From positions 1 through 23,691 of the forward strand of contig JAOZOH010000044.1 in the NCBI GenBank assembly GCA_029933365.1: DNA of 23,691 bases. The letters are read 5' to 3'. Source of the DNA: Desulfuromusa sp. GTDB taxonomy: Bacteria > Desulfobacterota > Desulfuromonadia > Desulfuromonadales > Geopsychrobacteraceae. The notes beneath the pieces are model-generated. The model did not search any database. It was given only the letters and a program-made list of their open reading frames with translations, and was not told the origin of the DNA. Below are positions 8,200 to 16,337 of the stretch, in pieces (position 1 is the stretch's first letter; the number at the start of each line of letters is the position of its first letter). Both the position numbers and the translations under genes were made by a program.

Positions 8200-10587
8200 T
8201 TAATTCCGCAGCGGCTTTCCTTTTTTCAGCATATGCTGAACCCGCTCGGCCGTTTTTTTGTTACCACACAACTTAAGGAATGCCTGACGCTCCAGTTGCA
8301 ACAGGTACTCTTCCGAAATGGGGGTTCCAGGAAGAACATCTCCACCGGTAATAACATCGGCAATCACCCCACCCATTTCAGCCTCATACTCGGTAACAAA
8401 ACCCCCCATCTTCATGTTCCAGAGTTGACTCTTAATGCTCGCGGCGATACCCTGACCCGGCGCTGGGATGTTTTCAGCTGGTCTTTGTGGACGATAGTTG
8501 GTCGCCAACGCCAGAACTTTCTGCTTGGCATCAGCAATCAGGCGATCGATATCCATACTGATGCTATCACCGTTACGCATGTAACCCATTCCGGTCAGTT
8601 CGGCTGCACCCATGGAGACTTTTGCCATACCAATCTGCTGGAAATTCTTAAACAGGAAAGGGGTAACATCGGTATCAAACTGGCTTGCCAGTTCGACAGC
8701 TCGCAGACACATCTCTTTGGTACCGCCACCAGCCGGAATTAATCCAACTCCGATTTCTACCAGTCCCATATAGGTTTCTGCGTAAGCGTTGATCGCATCG
8801 GCATGCAGGGAAAACTCACAACCACCCCCCAGAGCCATACCAAACGGTGCAGCAACGACAGGAACCTTGGCATATTTCACTGCCATAGTTGCTTTTTGGA
8901 AAGCGCGGACACTCAGATCGATGTCCTCATATGCCCCTTCAGCCAGTGCAACAGCCAGCATCATCAGGTTGGCACCAACAGAAAAATTGGTTCCCTGATT
9001 ACCGATCACCAGTCCGACGCCCTCTTCTTCAGCACGCCTGATGGCTTTGTGAGTCATCGCAAGGATATCACCACTGATAGAGTTCATTTTGGAATGGAAT
9101 TCAAGACCAAAGACACCATCACCCAGATCAACCAGCGAGCAGTTGGAAGTTTTTTCCACCACGCCAGTTGTTTTTTTGAGAACCTGCAGATTAACCTGAC
9201 CTTCTTTTTGCGGCACCAAGTGATAAGTTTTTTTTAATAAATCGTAATATTCCTGCTGTCCGGTATCATTATACCGATAGAAACTCTCGACCCCTTTCAA
9301 ACTATCTGGAACGGCGATGCCATCTTTTTCTGCTCGTTTGACGAAACTCTGGACACCAATGGCATCAAGCATCTCAAAAGGACCAATTTCCCAGTTAAAG
9401 CCCCACTTCATACCGTTGTCAATATTGACTATGTCATCGGCAATTTCAGGAATGCGATTCACGGTATAAATTAAGGAATCACGCAATGAGCGCCAGGCAA
9501 ATTCGGCTCCTCTATCTTGGCCATTCACCATCATTTTAACTTTTTGAGCCGGGTCATCAACCATCTTGACAGCTGCGACTGAAGCAAATTTTGGCTTTTC
9601 GGCTGGCTTGAATTCACCAGTGTTGTAGTCGTAGTAATAGATCAGCCGCTTACCATCAACTTGCTCTTTTTTATAAAAGCCCTGCTTGGTTTTATTGCCA
9701 TGCAAACCATTTGCAACCATCTTTTCCATAAACTCTGGAATTTTAAAGGTCTCACGACATTCGTCTTCAGGCAGCAATTCATAGGTGTTTTTACAGATAT
9801 GCACCAAGGTATCGATGCCAACCAGATCGCTGGTACGGAAAGCAGCTGACCCCGGTCTGGCTGTAGCCGGCCCAGCAACGCTATCAACCTCTTCAACTGT
9901 CATCTCCAGATCGATCATGTGCTTGATCCCATTAAAGATGGAGAAAACCCCAATCCGGTTGGCGATAAAGTTGGGAGTGTCTTTCGCGTAAACAATCCCT
10001 TTACCCAGACGGCGACTGATAAAATCGGCCAAAGTGGATACGATTTCAGGGTCGGTATACTGGCTGGGGACAATTTCCAGCAGGCGCATGTAGCGGGGAG
10101 GATTGAAAAAGTGGGTTACCAGGAAGTTTTTACGTATTTCTGGCGGGAGGACTTCAGCCATCTCATTGACCGAAAGACCACTGGTATTTGTCGTAAGAAT
10201 GGCTCCAGCAGCTAGATTTGGTACCAGCTTGGTCAACAGATCTTTTTTGATCGGCATGTGCTCGATGACAACTTCAATCACCCAGTCACAGTCCTTCAGT
10301 TTTGCCAGATCATCGTCAAAGTTCCCAGTACTGATCTGCCCCGCATACTGTTTCAGGTAGAACGGTGCCGGTTTCATCTTCAGCAAACCCGCTAGCCCAT
10401 CATTTGCAATCCGGTTGCGCACCTGTGGACTCTCTAAATTCAATCCCTGCTTTTCTTCCTTACTGGTCAACTCCCGAGGGATGATATCGAGCAATAAAAC
10501 TTCAAGACCAGCATTGGCGAGATGGGCAGCGATTGTCGCCCCCATAACCCCGGCACCAAGTACGGCAACACGATTAATTTGCCTCAT
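8200..10587 (-). CDS. fadN: Fused 3-hydroxyacyl-CoA dehydrogenase / enoyl-CoA hydratase (FadN-type)
   Basis: A 795-residue bifunctional enzyme doing hydration and NAD-dependent oxidation in beta-oxidation. The N-terminal Rossmann domain starts with LGAGVMGATIAAHLANAG (residues 10-27). The dehydrogenase dyad is His159 in THFFNPP and Glu171. The C-terminal dehydrogenase domains run to about 460. A crotonase domain follows from about 485, keeping both hydratase glutamates: Glu591 in LGGGCEF and Glu611 in GLVEIG. The dehydrogenase-then-hydratase order is that of B. subtilis FadN and the reverse of E. coli FadB. GGAGGAACAAA precedes the ATG, a near-ideal ribosome site. The start follows the acyl-CoA synthetase stop by 12 bp, so the two genes are almost certainly cotranscribed. 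Confidence 0.93.
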   Translation of the reverse strand: MRQINRVAVLGAGVMGATIAAHLANAGLEVLLLDIIPRELTSKEEKQGLNLESPQVRNRIANDGLAGLLKMKPAPFYLKQYAGQISTGNFDDDLAKLKDCDWVIEVVIEHMPIKKDLLTKLVPNLAAGAILTTNTSGLSVNEMAEVLPPEIRKNFLVTHFFNPPRYMRLLEIVPSQYTDPEIVSTLADFISRRLGKGIVYAKDTPNFIANRIGVFSIFNGIKHMIDLEMTVEEVDSVAGPATARPGSAAFRTSDLVGIDTLVHICKNTYELLPEDECRETFKIPEFMEKMVANGLHGNKTKQGFYKKEQVDGKRLIYYYDYNTGEFKPAEKPKFASVAAVKMVDDPAQKVKMMVNGQDRGAEFAWRSLRDSLIYTVNRIPEIADDIVNIDNGMKWGFNWEIGPFEMLDAIGVQSFVKRAEKDGIAVPDSLKGVESFYRYNDTGQQEYYDLLKKTYHLVPQKEGQVNLQVLKKTTGVVEKTSNCSLVDLGDGVFGLEFHSKMNSISGDILAMTHKAIRRAEEEGVGLVIGNQGTNFSVGANLMMLAVALAEGAYEDIDLSVRAFQKATMAVKYAKVPVVAAPFGMALGGGCEFSLHADAINAYAETYMGLVEIGVGLIPAGGGTKEMCLRAVELASQFDTDVTPFLFKNFQQIGMAKVSMGAAELTGMGYMRNGDSISMDIDRLIADAKQKVLALATNYRPQRPAENIPAPGQGIAASIKSQLWNMKMGGFVTEYEAEMGGVIADVITGGDVLPGTPISEEYLLQLERQAFLKLCGNKKTAERVQHMLKKGKPLRN

Positions 10588-10599
10588 TTTGTTCCTCCA

Positions 10600-12456
10600 T
10601 TAGCTGATTGCGTCTGGGCGCTCCGCGCCGCTACCATTGTGTAAATATAATTGTTCAATTTTATCTTTGTACATCGTATAAATAACTTTGCGCTTTAGTT
10701 TCATCGTCGGCGTCAATTCGCCCCCTTCAGTAGAAAACTCTCGAGGTAATATCACGAACTTTTTAATGGTTTCATAAGACGGTAGATTCTCGTTGAATAG
10801 GTCGATCCGTTCAGCAAAAAGTTCCTGTATCAGTTTATTTTCAACCAGATCGTCCACTCCAAGATATTCAATTTGTTGGCCATGCGCGAATTCGATTAGA
10901 CGCTCAAGATTTGGTGTCAGTATTGCTACCAGATAGGGTTTCTTATCGCCATGGATATAAACTTGAGAGATATATTTATCTAACTTAAGAGTATTTTCCA
11001 ATGGCTGGGGCGCAATATTTTTGCCCCCCGCAGTCACGATAATTTCCTTCTTCCGGTCAATAATATAAATGTAGCCTTCTTCATCAATACGGGCGATATC
11101 ACCACTTTTAAACCAACCATCAACAAAGGCATCTGCGGTCGCCTGTTCATTGCGGTAATAACCACGCATGACCTGTGGTCCCTTAATCAGCAGTTCTCCA
11201 TCATCAGCCAGCTTAAATTCTGTTTCCGCCAGAGGTCTCCCCACCGAGCCAAAACGAACTTCATCCAAGCTATTTAAAGTGACTGCGGGGCTGGTTTCGG
11301 TCAAACCATATCCTTCAAAAACTGGAAGGCCGATGATCCACATAAACTCGTTGATCGTTTTATCCAGTGGAGCACCGCCAGAAATGAAAAATTTCAAACT
11401 GCCGCCAAAGCGCTTGCGAATTTTGCGGAATATCAGTTTATCGTAAATTTTATATTTAAGACCAAGAAGACCAGTTGGTTGACGTTCAACATATTTTAGA
11501 TAGACATACTGACGACCAACTTCGACAGCCTTGTGAAACATCTGTCGTTTGGCGGGGCTCAGTAGATGAATATTTTCATAGATCCGTGAATAGATCTTTT
11601 CAAACAGGCGCGGCACACTGACCATAGCTGTTGGTTTGACCTCAAGGATATTTTCGACAACCTTGCTGACATCATCGGCAAATGCAATATGACCGCCACT
11701 CATCATGACTGCATAATATCCGGCAGAACGCTCCAGAACGTGGCTTAGGGGGAGAAAACTTAAAAAAGTTCCACTCATGCCAATTTCACCAGCCCGTTGT
11801 AATCCATACCAAGCATTAATTGCCACGTTACGCTGGGTCAACATGACCCCTTTGGGCTGACCTGTTGTGCCAGAGGTATAGATTATGGTGATCAAGTCAT
11901 CAGGACCAACTGATGCCACCTGTTCTTCAATCTGCTGCTTTTCTAACTCCTTGATCGGATGGGAAATTTCTGATAACTGATAAAGAGTGTAAACCGGCAG
12001 GTTCCGCTCACCGAGAAAACGTTCAAACGAAATGACTAACTCTACCTGGGAAATCTGATCGCGTACTGCCAGCAGCTTGTCGTATTGCATCCGGCTAGAG
12101 ACAAAAACAATTTTAGAACCGCTATGATTGATAACATATGCTGCCTGGGCACCCGTATTGGTTGCATAGATAGGAACACTCACCCCTAAAGCACATTGTA
12201 TCCCCAAATCGGCGAGAACCCATCCGGCACGATTTTCAGAAAAGATTGCAACTTTGTCTCCTGGCTGTATTCCCGCTTTGCGTAATCCACGCGCCACCAT
12301 TAAAACTCGGGTATAAAACTGCTGGTAGTTCAAACTTAAATAGGTGCCACTTTTTTTGTAGCTGATGGCCGGTCGATCTGCATATTGCTTCGCACAGATT
12401 TGCAACATTTGCGGAATCGAGCGGTAGGGGAGATTGGCAGTGTCAGTTTTTTCCAT
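10600..12456 (-). CDS. Long-chain acyl-CoA synthetase (AMP-forming)
   Basis: A member of the adenylate-forming superfamily, activating free fatty acids to acyl-CoA with ATP and CoA. The P-loop motif IIYTSGTTGQPKGVML (about residues 191-206 from the chosen start), EGYGLTETSP and IDRKKEIIVTAGGKNIAPQ are all intact. The overall form, with an interrupted C-terminal domain and no signal peptide, fits the COG1022 (FAA1/FadD15-like) branch. The ATG at 12456 (618 residues) is preferred. Starts at 12474 and 12495 have no ribosome site and would place the inverted repeat at 12474-12487 inside the coding region. It is the promoter-proximal gene of the fadN-fadA-fadE unit and has a leader of roughly 105 nt carrying several inverted repeats. 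Chain-length preference cannot be read from sequence. Confidence 0.9.
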   Translation of the reverse strand: MEKTDTANLPYRSIPQMLQICAKQYADRPAISYKKSGTYLSLNYQQFYTRVLMVARGLRKAGIQPGDKVAIFSENRAGWVLADLGIQCALGVSVPIYATNTGAQAAYVINHSGSKIVFVSSRMQYDKLLAVRDQISQVELVISFERFLGERNLPVYTLYQLSEISHPIKELEKQQIEEQVASVGPDDLITIIYTSGTTGQPKGVMLTQRNVAINAWYGLQRAGEIGMSGTFLSFLPLSHVLERSAGYYAVMMSGGHIAFADDVSKVVENILEVKPTAMVSVPRLFEKIYSRIYENIHLLSPAKRQMFHKAVEVGRQYVYLKYVERQPTGLLGLKYKIYDKLIFRKIRKRFGGSLKFFISGGAPLDKTINEFMWIIGLPVFEGYGLTETSPAVTLNSLDEVRFGSVGRPLAETEFKLADDGELLIKGPQVMRGYYRNEQATADAFVDGWFKSGDIARIDEEGYIYIIDRKKEIIVTAGGKNIAPQPLENTLKLDKYISQVYIHGDKKPYLVAILTPNLERLIEFAHGQQIEYLGVDDLVENKLIQELFAERIDLFNENLPSYETIKKFVILPREFSTEGGELTPTMKLKRKVIYTMYKDKIEQLYLHNGSGAERPDAIS

Positions 12457-12473
12457 CTTCAATTCTCTAATCA

Positions 12474-12487
12474 TTACGTTTACGTAA
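12474..12487. promoter_or_regulatory. Candidate operator: perfect inverted repeat before the acyl-CoA synthetase gene
   Basis: TTACGT-TT-ACGTAA, arms identical, ending 18 bp upstream of the chosen ATG. It shares ACGTAAA then GTAA (11 of 12 positions) with the palindrome overlapping the upstream promoter at 12575-12605. The shape resembles, from memory, the LiuR-type operator of the MerR family that controls acyl-CoA catabolism genes in proteobacteria. Regulator identity is inference. Confidence 0.55.
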
Positions 12488-12498
12488 AATAACAAGAT

Positions 12499-12543
12499 AA
12501 AATATTTTCAATATTTTAGCGCAACTGCTGACTAAAGCGCTAA
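12499..12543. promoter_or_regulatory. Two inverted repeats in the leader of the acyl-CoA synthetase unit
   Basis: AAAATATT (12499-12506) and AATATTTT (12510-12517) form a perfect 8-bp repeat with a 3-nt spacer. TTAGCGC (12516-12522) and GCGCTAA (12537-12543) form a 7-bp repeat with a 14-nt spacer. They overlap by 2 bp, so in RNA only one hairpin can form fully. Their function is unknown: they could be binding sites or leader-RNA structure. Confidence 0.4.
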
Positions 12544-12567
12544 GGCGGTCACATTCCTTACATCTAT

Positions 12568-12595
12568 ATTCTACTTACTTTTACGTTCAGGTCAA
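12568..12595 (-). promoter_or_regulatory. Sigma-70-type promoter for the acyl-CoA synthetase-fadNAE unit
   Basis: On the minus strand, TTGACC (12595-12590) and TAGAAT (12573-12568) are separated by 16 bp, each one mismatch from consensus. The predicted transcription start is near 12560, leaving a leader of about 105 nt before the ATG at 12456. The -35 box and spacer lie inside the inverted repeat at 12575-12605, as expected for a regulated promoter. Confidence 0.65.
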
Positions 12596-12605
12596 CTAAA
12601 AGTAA
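12575..12605. promoter_or_regulatory. Candidate operator overlapping the acyl-CoA synthetase promoter
   Basis: TTACTTTTA (12575-12583) and TAAAAGTAA (12597-12605) form a perfect 9-bp inverted repeat with a 13-bp centre that contains the -35 box. Read on the minus strand, the segment from the -35 box runs TTGACCTGAACGTAAA, two changes from the LiuR-type consensus as I remember it (TTGACGTTAACGTAAA). A protein bound here would cover the -35 box and the spacer. Confidence 0.55.
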
Positions 12606-12635
12606 AACATATTTCTATTTTTGATTAACATGACT

Positions 12636-12797
12636 CTTCTGCTTCACCCTTCTCCATGAGGGAGAAGGTGGTCGCAGGGCGGATGAGGGGGGATTTTATG
12701 AAGTTATTTGGAAATAATAAACAACTCTGGTGATATTGTAACGCTACCCCCTCACCCCAAACCTCTCCCTCATGGAGAGGTTTGGGTATAGCAGAAG
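12636..12797 (-). repeat. Full-length foldback element, copy 2 (inverted)
   Basis: The core, 12648-12780, read on the minus strand, aligns along its whole length with the element at 5014-5148, including the CGTTACA, ATCA-CAGA, TAAAAT and CCCCTCATCCG-CCTGCG blocks. One end is a 13-bp hairpin (12756-12786, CCCAAACCTCTCC with loop CTCAT). The copy is bounded by an 8-bp inverted repeat, CTTCTGCT at 12636-12643 and AGCAGAAG at 12790-12797. It separates the RND gene from the acyl-CoA synthetase promoter. No T-tract follows, so it is not a canonical terminator. Confidence 0.85.
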
Positions 12798-12805
12798 GTT
12801 CAGGG

Positions 12806-15142
12806 CTAATCAGATGTCTTTTCTTGTTTTGATTTCGGCAGCAGAAAATAAGCTAGAGCCGGGAGCAGCAGGATGGCTCCGAGCATATTGACCAGAAACA
12901 TGAAAGTCAGCAGGATACCCATGTCCGCCTGAAACTTGAGAGGGGAAAAAATCCATGTAGCAACACCAATAGCCAGAGTTACACCGGTGAAAACAACCCC
13001 GTTTCCAGTGATTGCCAAGGTGTGTAAATAGGCTTCCTGCAGGGTTTGTCCCTGCTTTAAGTAGCTTTGTAAACGATTGAAAATATAAATGCCGTAGTCA
13101 ACACCGACACCAACCCCGAGAGCCACAACCGGGAGAGTGGACACTTTTAAGCCAATCTGGAGAATACTCATCAACGCATAAGCCAGCAGCGAGACTAAGC
13201 CAAGAGGAACCACAATACAGAGGACCGATTTTATCGAGCGGAACTGATAGAGGCACAGGAAGATGACTGCCCCAAACACATAGAGCAGAATCGGAAATTG
13301 TGCGGCAGAGACCTCTTCATTTGTTGCCGCCATCACCCCAACATTGCCAGTTGCCAGTCTGAATTTGACAGCTTCAGTTCCATGTTGATCCCGATAATTT
13401 TTCACTTCGGAAACAATATTGGCAATGGTTTCTGCTTTGTGGTCTTTGGTAAAAATCATGACCGGCATGACACTGCAATCAGAGTTCAGCAAGCCACTGC
13501 TGGTTGGAACATAACCAACCGCCTGAACCATGGTTGCTTGGTTACGCGGGAGAACCCGCCACTTAAGGCTTCCTTCATTCCAGCCAGAATTGATTACCTT
13601 GGCAATTCCAGGCAGTCCGATGACCGACTGTACCCCCTCAATATTATTCATGTGCCAGGCAAAACGATCAATGGCTGTCATAATATTGTAATCAATACAA
13701 CCATCCGGTTTGGTTTCAACAATCACCGAAATAAGATCGACACCGATAGAAAATTTTTCAGTGATCACTTTGCTATCCTGATTATAACGCGAATCGGTAC
13801 GCAATTCAGGAACGCCACGGTGCATGTCTCCAATCTTGACATCGGAACCTTTCCACAGTCCCAAACCGAGTAGTACTAAGGCGACTAGAATAATAACAGT
13901 TGCAGATTTCGGTTCTGCTGCCCGCTCAAAGAAACACCAGACCGGCTTTAAGAATTGTGTCTGGTGATCAACACGTCGCTTGTAACGCCGCCCGGTTTTA
14001 ACGTAGGAAAGGAGGATTGGCAGCAGCACCAGATTGGTCAGGATAATAACGGCAACTCCCAAACTGGCCGTAATTGCCATTTCCTGAATAACCCTGATCT
14101 CGATCAGATAGATGGTAATAAAACCAATAGTGTCACTAGCCAGAGCAATTGTTCCGGGAATCAGAAGTTGTCGAAAACTTGCTTTAGCTGCTTCCAGGCG
14201 ATCGGCGCCCGCACGGACTTCAGCCGTATTGGCCGTAATCATCTGCACGGAATGACTGACACCGATAGCAAAGATCAAGAAGGGGACGAGTAGCCCCATC
14301 GGATCGATGCCATATCCAAGCATCGGGAGCAATCCGAGCTGCCAGATAACTGCAATCAACGAACAGCTGATAGGAATTAGAGTAAGAATCCAGGAGCGGG
14401 TATAGAGATAAACCAACAGGGAAGTAATCACGAAGGCAATAAAGAAAAACAGGATGACACGTTTTGCCCCATCGGCGATATCGCCAATAACCTTGGCAAA
14501 ACCGATCATATGAACATCGACGTGATCGCTTTGATATTTATCCCGTATCTGTTCTTCTAGCAGGTGTGAAACCTTGATGAAGTCAAGTTTTTCCCCTGTC
14601 GCAGGATCTATTTCTAATAGCTGGGCACTGATTGCTGCCCCGCTAAAATCATTGGCGACAAGACGTCCAAGAATTCCAGATTTCAGGATGTTTTTGCGGA
14701 CTTTTTCCAGCCCTTCCGGGGTTGACTTAAAATCGGCCGGGACAACATTTCCTCCGGCAATCCCATCTTCGACAACTTCGGTAAAGCGAACATTGGGAGT
14801 AAATAGCGAACTGACCTGAGCGCGGTCGACCCCGGGAATAAAAAATACATCATCAGTGGCTTTTTGCAGGGTTTCAAAAAACTCTGGAGTGAAGATATCG
14901 CCCTGTTTAGCCATCAAGGCAATTAAAACCCGGTTGGCACCACCGAATTCCTTGCGGTGTTCAACATAGGTTTGCATGTATTCATGTTTGAGTGGGAGCA
15001 GTTTGCTGAATCCAGCATCGATCCGCAAGTTGGAGACCGAATAGGCCATGAGCAGGGTCATCAGGATAAAAAAGCCCAGAAAAATAGGTCGGTTATTGAA
15101 TATGAGCTTTTCAAGTCCAGACTTGAAGGAATTACGTTTCAT
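12806..15142 (-). CDS. RND-superfamily (MMPL-type) transporter
   Basis: A 778-residue inner-membrane protein with the internally duplicated RND layout. TM1 is near 18-37, a periplasmic loop spans 40-225, and TM2-6 lie at about 228-382. TM7 is near 414-431, a second loop spans 432-612, and TM8-12 lie at about 614-768. The second half has the family proton-relay-like motif GVGVDYGIYIF with Asp682. The equivalent first-half position reads AIGVSHSVQM, with no Asp. The topology fits COG1033 predicted exporters, MmpL and sterol-sensing relatives that move lipids or other hydrophobic compounds, and not the tripartite HAE drug pumps (about 1,000 residues). It lies 136 bp downstream of the Asp-box gene, with a repeat between. 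The direction and cargo of transport are unknown. Confidence 0.85.
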   Translation of the reverse strand: MKRNSFKSGLEKLIFNNRPIFLGFFILMTLLMAYSVSNLRIDAGFSKLLPLKHEYMQTYVEHRKEFGGANRVLIALMAKQGDIFTPEFFETLQKATDDVFFIPGVDRAQVSSLFTPNVRFTEVVEDGIAGGNVVPADFKSTPEGLEKVRKNILKSGILGRLVANDFSGAAISAQLLEIDPATGEKLDFIKVSHLLEEQIRDKYQSDHVDVHMIGFAKVIGDIADGAKRVILFFFIAFVITSLLVYLYTRSWILTLIPISCSLIAVIWQLGLLPMLGYGIDPMGLLVPFLIFAIGVSHSVQMITANTAEVRAGADRLEAAKASFRQLLIPGTIALASDTIGFITIYLIEIRVIQEMAITASLGVAVIILTNLVLLPILLSYVKTGRRYKRRVDHQTQFLKPVWCFFERAAEPKSATVIILVALVLLGLGLWKGSDVKIGDMHRGVPELRTDSRYNQDSKVITEKFSIGVDLISVIVETKPDGCIDYNIMTAIDRFAWHMNNIEGVQSVIGLPGIAKVINSGWNEGSLKWRVLPRNQATMVQAVGYVPTSSGLLNSDCSVMPVMIFTKDHKAETIANIVSEVKNYRDQHGTEAVKFRLATGNVGVMAATNEEVSAAQFPILLYVFGAVIFLCLYQFRSIKSVLCIVVPLGLVSLLAYALMSILQIGLKVSTLPVVALGVGVGVDYGIYIFNRLQSYLKQGQTLQEAYLHTLAITGNGVVFTGVTLAIGVATWIFSPLKFQADMGILLTFMFLVNMLGAILLLPALAYFLLPKSKQEKTSD

Positions 15143-15163
15143 CTAAATCTCGCTGGTGTTATC

Positions 15164-15256
15164 CCCTCTCCATGAGGGAGAGGGCTAGGGTGAGGGGGAA
15201 ACGTTATGGTCTCTCCCCAGTTGCTTAATATCTCCATTCCCCCTCATGGAGAAGGG
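15164..15256 (+). repeat. Shortened foldback element, copy 3
   Basis: It starts like copy 1 (hairpin CCCTCTCC, ATGAG, GGAGAGGG, then AGGGTGAGGGGG and AACGTTA) and ends CCCCCTCATGGAGAAGGG. About 26 bp present in copies 1 and 2 between CCCTCAT and GGAGAAGG are missing, along with part of the centre. It therefore looks like an internal deletion derivative, or a short subfamily member. It fills most of the gap between the Asp-box and RND genes. Confidence 0.75.
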
Positions 15257-15278
15257 TTGATTGAGTGAAGATCTATTT

Positions 15279-16244
15279 TTATTGCCCAATACTTTTTTGA
15301 GAAAGTTTTGTAACACCAAAGCTTCCTACGGCAATGATGCTACCATCGGCCGCTTGTAGCAATTTACTGAAACCTTTGCGGCCAGGATCCTGCTGCAGAA
15401 CAAAACCGTTACCATTGTCCTGGCTGGTTAACAGTGTTCCGGCTAAGCCGGTAATGACCAGAGTTCCATCCTCCAAGCGCAATCCACTCGTCAGACTCGC
15501 TTCGGTTCCGGTTTCGATCTGAATCCAACTTTCACCACTGTTTTCTGAGCGGAACATATGTCCGCGCAGACCAAAAAGTAAGAGTCGATTTTCAGTAGCG
15601 GGGAAAATACCAAAGAATGATCCCTGGTAATCTGGATCTAAAAGGATCCAATTCTGTCCGCCATCATCTGAGCGGTAGGCAAAACCGGCTTCGGCAGCAA
15701 TAAACAGCTGATCCCCCATTGTGATTATCTGGTTCAAATGGAAATCATCCTCGCTGATCCAGCGCCCCTCCCAGTGACTGCCACCATCAAAAGATTCCAG
15801 GAACTGGCCGTATGCACCAATGGCATAACCATGCGCGTTATCAAGAAAAAGGATATCCAGAAGAGGGCTTTCTACCTCAGGGTTTTCATAAACCAGCTCC
15901 CAGGATTTGCCACCATCCTTGGTTCTAAGGATGACCTGGTCGTGACCAACAACCCAACCATTTTGCTGGTCGATGAAATAAACCGCAGTCAGGGTTGCCC
16001 GTGTCGGAACTTGAGCCTGACTCCAACTGTTGCCGTTATCTTCACTTAGCAGAATATGACCGCGTTCACCCACAGCGATCAAGTTGTCCCCGACGCGCTG
16101 GGCGTCAAGCAATAACGAGTGACTCGACAAAGGAGCAATCACAGAGCTCTCACTCCCACTTACTGGGGCAGCAAAACAGAAGCAGATCAATAGAATTGCT
16201 GCAATAAACAGTTTTAGATTACGGTATTGAAAATAAATTTTCAT
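15279..16244 (-). CDS. YCF48/Asp-box (BNR) repeat protein, exported
   Basis: A 321-residue protein with an N-terminal hydrophobic segment (LKLFIAAILLICFCFAAPVSG) that acts as signal peptide or anchor. It is followed by about six Asp-box repeats of the form S-x-D-x-G-x-x-W: EDNGNSW, KDGGKSW, FDGGSHW, DDGGQNW, ENSGESW and a degenerate DNGNGF. These make a beta-propeller of the type in the photosystem II assembly factor YCF48 and sialidase-like proteins. No catalytic site for sialidase is apparent. In proteobacteria such proteins often sit beside RND/MMPL genes, as here, and are thought to be periplasmic assembly or accessory factors; this role is inference. The ATG at 16244 is preferred over the in-frame TTG at 16262; neither has a strong ribosome site. 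Confidence 0.85.
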   Translation of the reverse strand: MKIYFQYRNLKLFIAAILLICFCFAAPVSGSESSVIAPLSSHSLLLDAQRVGDNLIAVGERGHILLSEDNGNSWSQAQVPTRATLTAVYFIDQQNGWVVGHDQVILRTKDGGKSWELVYENPEVESPLLDILFLDNAHGYAIGAYGQFLESFDGGSHWEGRWISEDDFHLNQIITMGDQLFIAAEAGFAYRSDDGGQNWILLDPDYQGSFFGIFPATENRLLLFGLRGHMFRSENSGESWIQIETGTEASLTSGLRLEDGTLVITGLAGTLLTSQDNGNGFVLQQDPGRKGFSKLLQAADGSIIAVGSFGVTKLSQKSIGQ

Positions 16245-16271
16245 ATTTGGCCATTTTATCAATTTAAAAGT

Positions 16272-16304
16272 ATGAAAAATGGCCGAGCCGTTACCGACTC
16301 GGCC
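16272..16304 (-). terminator. Intrinsic terminator downstream of the DUF1329 gene
   Basis: On the minus strand, GGCCGAG and CTCGGCC (16304-16298 with 16287-16281) form a 7-bp GC-rich stem with a 10-nt loop, followed at once by ATTTTT. It lies about 140 bp beyond the DUF1329 stop and just before the Asp-box gene start. It should therefore end or attenuate transcription from the DUF1302-DUF1329 unit. Confidence 0.72.
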
Positions 16305-16337
16305 AGTAAATAATCATGTATTGGCTAAACAAAAATT

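Noticed and set aside
12756..12786. Strong 13-bp hairpin considered as the RND gene terminator
   Set aside because: No T-tract follows on the minus strand, and the hairpin is one end of a repeated element. It may still affect transcription, but is not a canonical terminator.
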